Assembly: GCA_035646395.1 (NCBI GenBank)
Contig: DASRPK010000106.1
Span: 1-7,731 of the forward strand
DNA length: 7,731 nt
Reading direction: 5' to 3'
Origin: JABWBJ01 sp035646395
GTDB taxonomy: Bacteria > Gemmatimonadota > Gemmatimonadetes > Gemmatimonadales > Gemmatimonadaceae
Positions 5,704 to 7,731 of the stretch are shown piece by piece; position 1 is the first letter of the stretch; every line of letters begins with the position of its first letter. The position numbers were made by a program, and so were the translations under genes. The notes below the pieces were generated by a model. That model was given only the letters and a program-made list of their open reading frames with translations. It made no database searches and was not told the DNA's origin.

Positions 5704-7731
5704 TCAGTCGCTCCCGGGTGGACGTGAAGAACGGATACGCAGGAGCAAGTCCTGCGCCTTGCTGTAATTTGGCGCCTGCTCCAGCGCCCGTAGTACCTCG
5801 CGTCGCGCCGACACCATGTCTCCCGCATCCGCGTACGCCAGCGCGAGTTGATACAACGCTTCGACACGGTCAGTGGGATCGAGCGCCAGCAGGGCCCGTC
5901 GCTCCCGAACGGCGATGCGACGTTCCGACATCTGCGCCGCCAGCTCGGCCAGCCGGGTGTGCGCATCCCGGTCGAACGGGTTGATCCACACCGCCCGATC
6001 AAGCGCAGCGAGCGCGCCGGCGCGGTTGCCCAATTCCACCATCGCTGTCGCCGCCGCCATGTTCTCAACGAAGGCCTCTTCGTTGATCAGGGTCATGGCC
6101 TGCAGTTCCGCCGTCGCCGCGCTCTTGTCTCCTTTCATCTCGTAGGCGCGCGCGAGCAATGCGTACGGTCCGTCGGACTGCGCGTATTCGGGGAACATCT
6201 CCTTCGCCTTCTTGAGCTCCACGATCGCTTCGTCGACCTTGCCGCCGTCGAGCAACTCGCGCCCGCGATCGAGCGTTTCGGGGAATGCTCCCGTGACGGG
6301 AATCGCCTCGCCGCCCGGCTGGCGGCGTCCACCCAGCAAGACCGGCAGGGCCGGCTTGACGGCATCGAAATGTTTTGCGTACCGCTGGCGCAGCCACTTG
6401 TCGAACTGGTCGTCGAACGCCGACGGTTCGACCTTCAGCACGTCGCGGAAGACACGCTCCGTCGTCAGGCCGCGACGGTAGCCGTCGAGCATCGCCCGGA
6501 TGGCGCCGATGCCGCGTTCCTTTTCGATCATCTCGCCGACCATCGACGCCAGGAAATACGAGAGTGGCACCTGGGCCGGGAATGCCGGCCGCATGAACCC
6601 GTCGTTCAACCGGCTCACCTTGGGCAGCTGACCGGCGGAATATGTGGCGAAAAAGAGCGGCGACGGCTCTTCGCCCCACGCGGTCCGCGCGCGCCGCTCC
6701 TCGTACACCGAAAGCCCCTCGGACAGCCAGCGCGGCACACGGCCGGCGGTGGCGCCTAACGTGAAGACGTGGCCGATCTCGTGCCACAACGTGGAGCCCC
6801 AGTTGAACTCCCCGACCCGTCGCGCCGCCGGCGAGTCCATCGCGATCACCTTCCCGAATGCCACGCCGAGCGCCCCCAATCCACTCAGCCCGACCGTGCG
6901 CACCGAAAAGTCCTCGTGTGAACGGTAGATCTCGATCCGGATCGGCGTTTCCGGCTTGAAACCATACCGAGTGGACAGGGAATCGTAGGCCGCCTCGGCC
7001 AGCGATTCCACGTACGGGGCGAGCACGTCCGCATCTTTCCGCTCCACCATGACGATGAAGCGCGGCGTTTTCACCTCGACGTAATCCTTGAACGTGTCGA
7101 TCAGCTTGAGCGTGTTGTACGACCACGTGTCGAACGGGTCGAGCTTGAACGACGAATCGAGCGCCGCGCGCCCGCGTGTCATCTCGCCGGTGCGCATGGC
7201 GTTGATGCCCAGGAGCGCCAGCGCGCGCGCCGATTTCGGGTCCCGGTTTGCTCCGGCCTGCGCAAAGGTCACGGCTTCACCGTACAGTCGATTCCGTGCC
7301 GCAACGTTGGCGAGTGCTACTTCAGCATCCGCCGATTTTGGCTGGCGCGCATGCACCTTGGACAGAGTGCCGCGGAAGCCTGCGGTGTCGTGCTGCAGAT
7401 ACTGGGCAGCCGCCAGCGCAATGAGCGCCTCGGGCGCAGTGGAGTCGACCGCCAGGCCTTTGCGTGCTTCTTCCGCTGCCTCGGCATACCGCTCGAGATC
7501 GATGAGCAGCAGCGCGGCCTGCGCTCGCGCCCCCGGAAGGACGGGATTCACGTCGATCGCTTTCTGCACCCACGGCGCGGGACTTTCGAGGTCGTCGAAC
7601 TCGCGCAGATGCGCCATCGCCAGGTTGGCGCGCGCATGACGCGGGTTCACCGCCAACACGGCCTGCAGCGCTTCCAACGCTTCCGTTCCGGAAAACTTCT
7701 CGACGAACAGCTCGGCCAGCCGGACGCGGCG
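5704..7731 (-). CDS. TPR protein with embedded peptidase MA-like zinc metallopeptidase domain (runs off right edge)
   Basis: The frame stays open to base 7731, reading RRVRLAELFVEKF at the edge, so the N-terminus is outside the window; the TTG at 7675-7677 is internal, not a start. Visible are 675 codons and a TGA at 5704-5706. Numbered from the window edge, residues 1 to about 210 are TPR-like helical repeats (ARANLAMAHLREF, ALIALAAAQYLQH, ARALALLGINAMRTGE). A peptidase domain follows (about 215-460) with LWHEIGHVFTLG, giving the HExxH zinc motif H317-E318-x-x-H321 (codons at about 6767-6783), and PRWLSEGLSVYEE, whose E338 is the expected third zinc ligand of gluzincins. A second TPR block runs from about 490 to the end (ELLDGGKVDEAIVELKKAKE, LYQLALAYADAGDMVSARREVLRALE). 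This is the Peptidase_MA_2-type architecture of predicted exported TPR-peptidases; all catalytic residues are present. The substrate is unknown. It appears to head the visible operon, and 56 bp separate it from the DUF4159 gene. Confidence 0.9.
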   Translation of the reverse strand, partial: RRVRLAELFVEKFSGTEALEALQAVLAVNPRHARANLAMAHLREFDDLESPAPWVQKAIDVNPVLPGARAQAALLLIDLERYAEAAEEARKGLAVDSTAPEALIALAAAQYLQHDTAGFRGTLSKVHARQPKSADAEVALANVAARNRLYGEAVTFAQAGANRDPKSARALALLGINAMRTGEMTRGRAALDSSFKLDPFDTWSYNTLKLIDTFKDYVEVKTPRFIVMVERKDADVLAPYVESLAEAAYDSLSTRYGFKPETPIRIEIYRSHEDFSVRTVGLSGLGALGVAFGKVIAMDSPAARRVGEFNWGSTLWHEIGHVFTLGATAGRVPRWLSEGLSVYEERRARTAWGEEPSPLFFATYSAGQLPKVSRLNDGFMRPAFPAQVPLSYFLASMVGEMIEKERGIGAIRAMLDGYRRGLTTERVFRDVLKVEPSAFDDQFDKWLRQRYAKHFDAVKPALPVLLGGRRQPGGEAIPVTGAFPETLDRGRELLDGGKVDEAIVELKKAKEMFPEYAQSDGPYALLARAYEMKGDKSAATAELQAMTLINEEAFVENMAAATAMVELGNRAGALAALDRAVWINPFDRDAHTRLAELAAQMSERRIAVRERRALLALDPTDRVEALYQLALAYADAGDMVSARREVLRALEQAPNYSKAQDLLLRIRSSRPPGSD
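6753..6760 (-). repeat. Octamer GTTAGGCG, copy 5
   Basis: It lies inside the TPR-peptidase gene. In frame it supplies TTA-GGC for the Leu-Gly of VFTLGAT, directly after the HEIGH zinc motif. Confidence 0.5.

Noticed and set aside
6065..7126. A 353-codon minus-strand frame overlapping the TPR-peptidase
   Set aside because: It is Gly/Arg/Ala-rich shadow sequence; the alternative frame contains the HEIGH motif and TPR helices.
7675..7677. TTG as the start codon of the TPR-peptidase
   Set aside because: The frame remains open with TPR-like sequence for 18 more codons to the window edge, so the true start lies outside.

Overview
The window is GC-rich bacterial DNA, roughly two-thirds G+C by eye. 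It is almost entirely coding, and every gene I accept lies on the minus strand, so the biological order runs from right (7731) to left (1). There are six genes in that order: (1) a TPR protein with an embedded zinc-metallopeptidase domain, cut by the right edge; (2) an exported DUF4159 protein; (3) a MoxR-type AAA+ ATPase; (4) a short DUF58 protein with a von Willebrand A (VWA) metal site; (5) a membrane-anchored BatA-like protein with VWA and glutamine-amidotransferase-like (GATase-like) modules; (6) the N-terminus of a three-helix membrane protein resembling DUF4175, cut by the left edge. The gaps are 56, 11, 128, 3 and 9 bp, so this looks like one operon whose promoter lies beyond position 7731.

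By established knowledge, MoxR ATPases act with DUF58 and VWA proteins as chaperone-like or metal-insertion systems (Bat aerotolerance, MoxR/methanol dehydrogenase and RavA-ViaA types). Together with DUF4159 and DUF4175-like proteins, this set is a recurrent but uncharacterised cell-envelope cluster in Gemmatimonadota, Acidobacteriota, Planctomycetota and Myxococcota. I lean towards Gemmatimonadota or a similar soil phylum from gene content and composition, but this is inference: there is no rRNA or other phylogenetic marker. A plausible model is that MoxR and DUF58 work in the cytoplasm on the membrane-anchored BatA-like and DUF4175-like proteins, while DUF4159 and the TPR-peptidase act outside the membrane. 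Substrates are unknown.

Two non-coding signals stand out. First, the only wide gap in the operon (3682-3809, between moxR and the DUF58 gene) is built from a 9-bp-period array of GGGTGC units facing a second array in inverted orientation. The predicted hairpin runs from the moxR stop codon to the base before the DUF58 start codon, and both strands also have G-quadruplex potential. Second, the octamer GTTAGGCG/CGCCTAAC occurs five times, each inside a different gene. It supplies four of the five TTA leucine codons I can find in the window, which suggests a genome-wide over-represented word. No tRNA, rRNA, CRISPR, insertion sequence or phage gene was seen, and no stretch over 300 bp lacks a gene.
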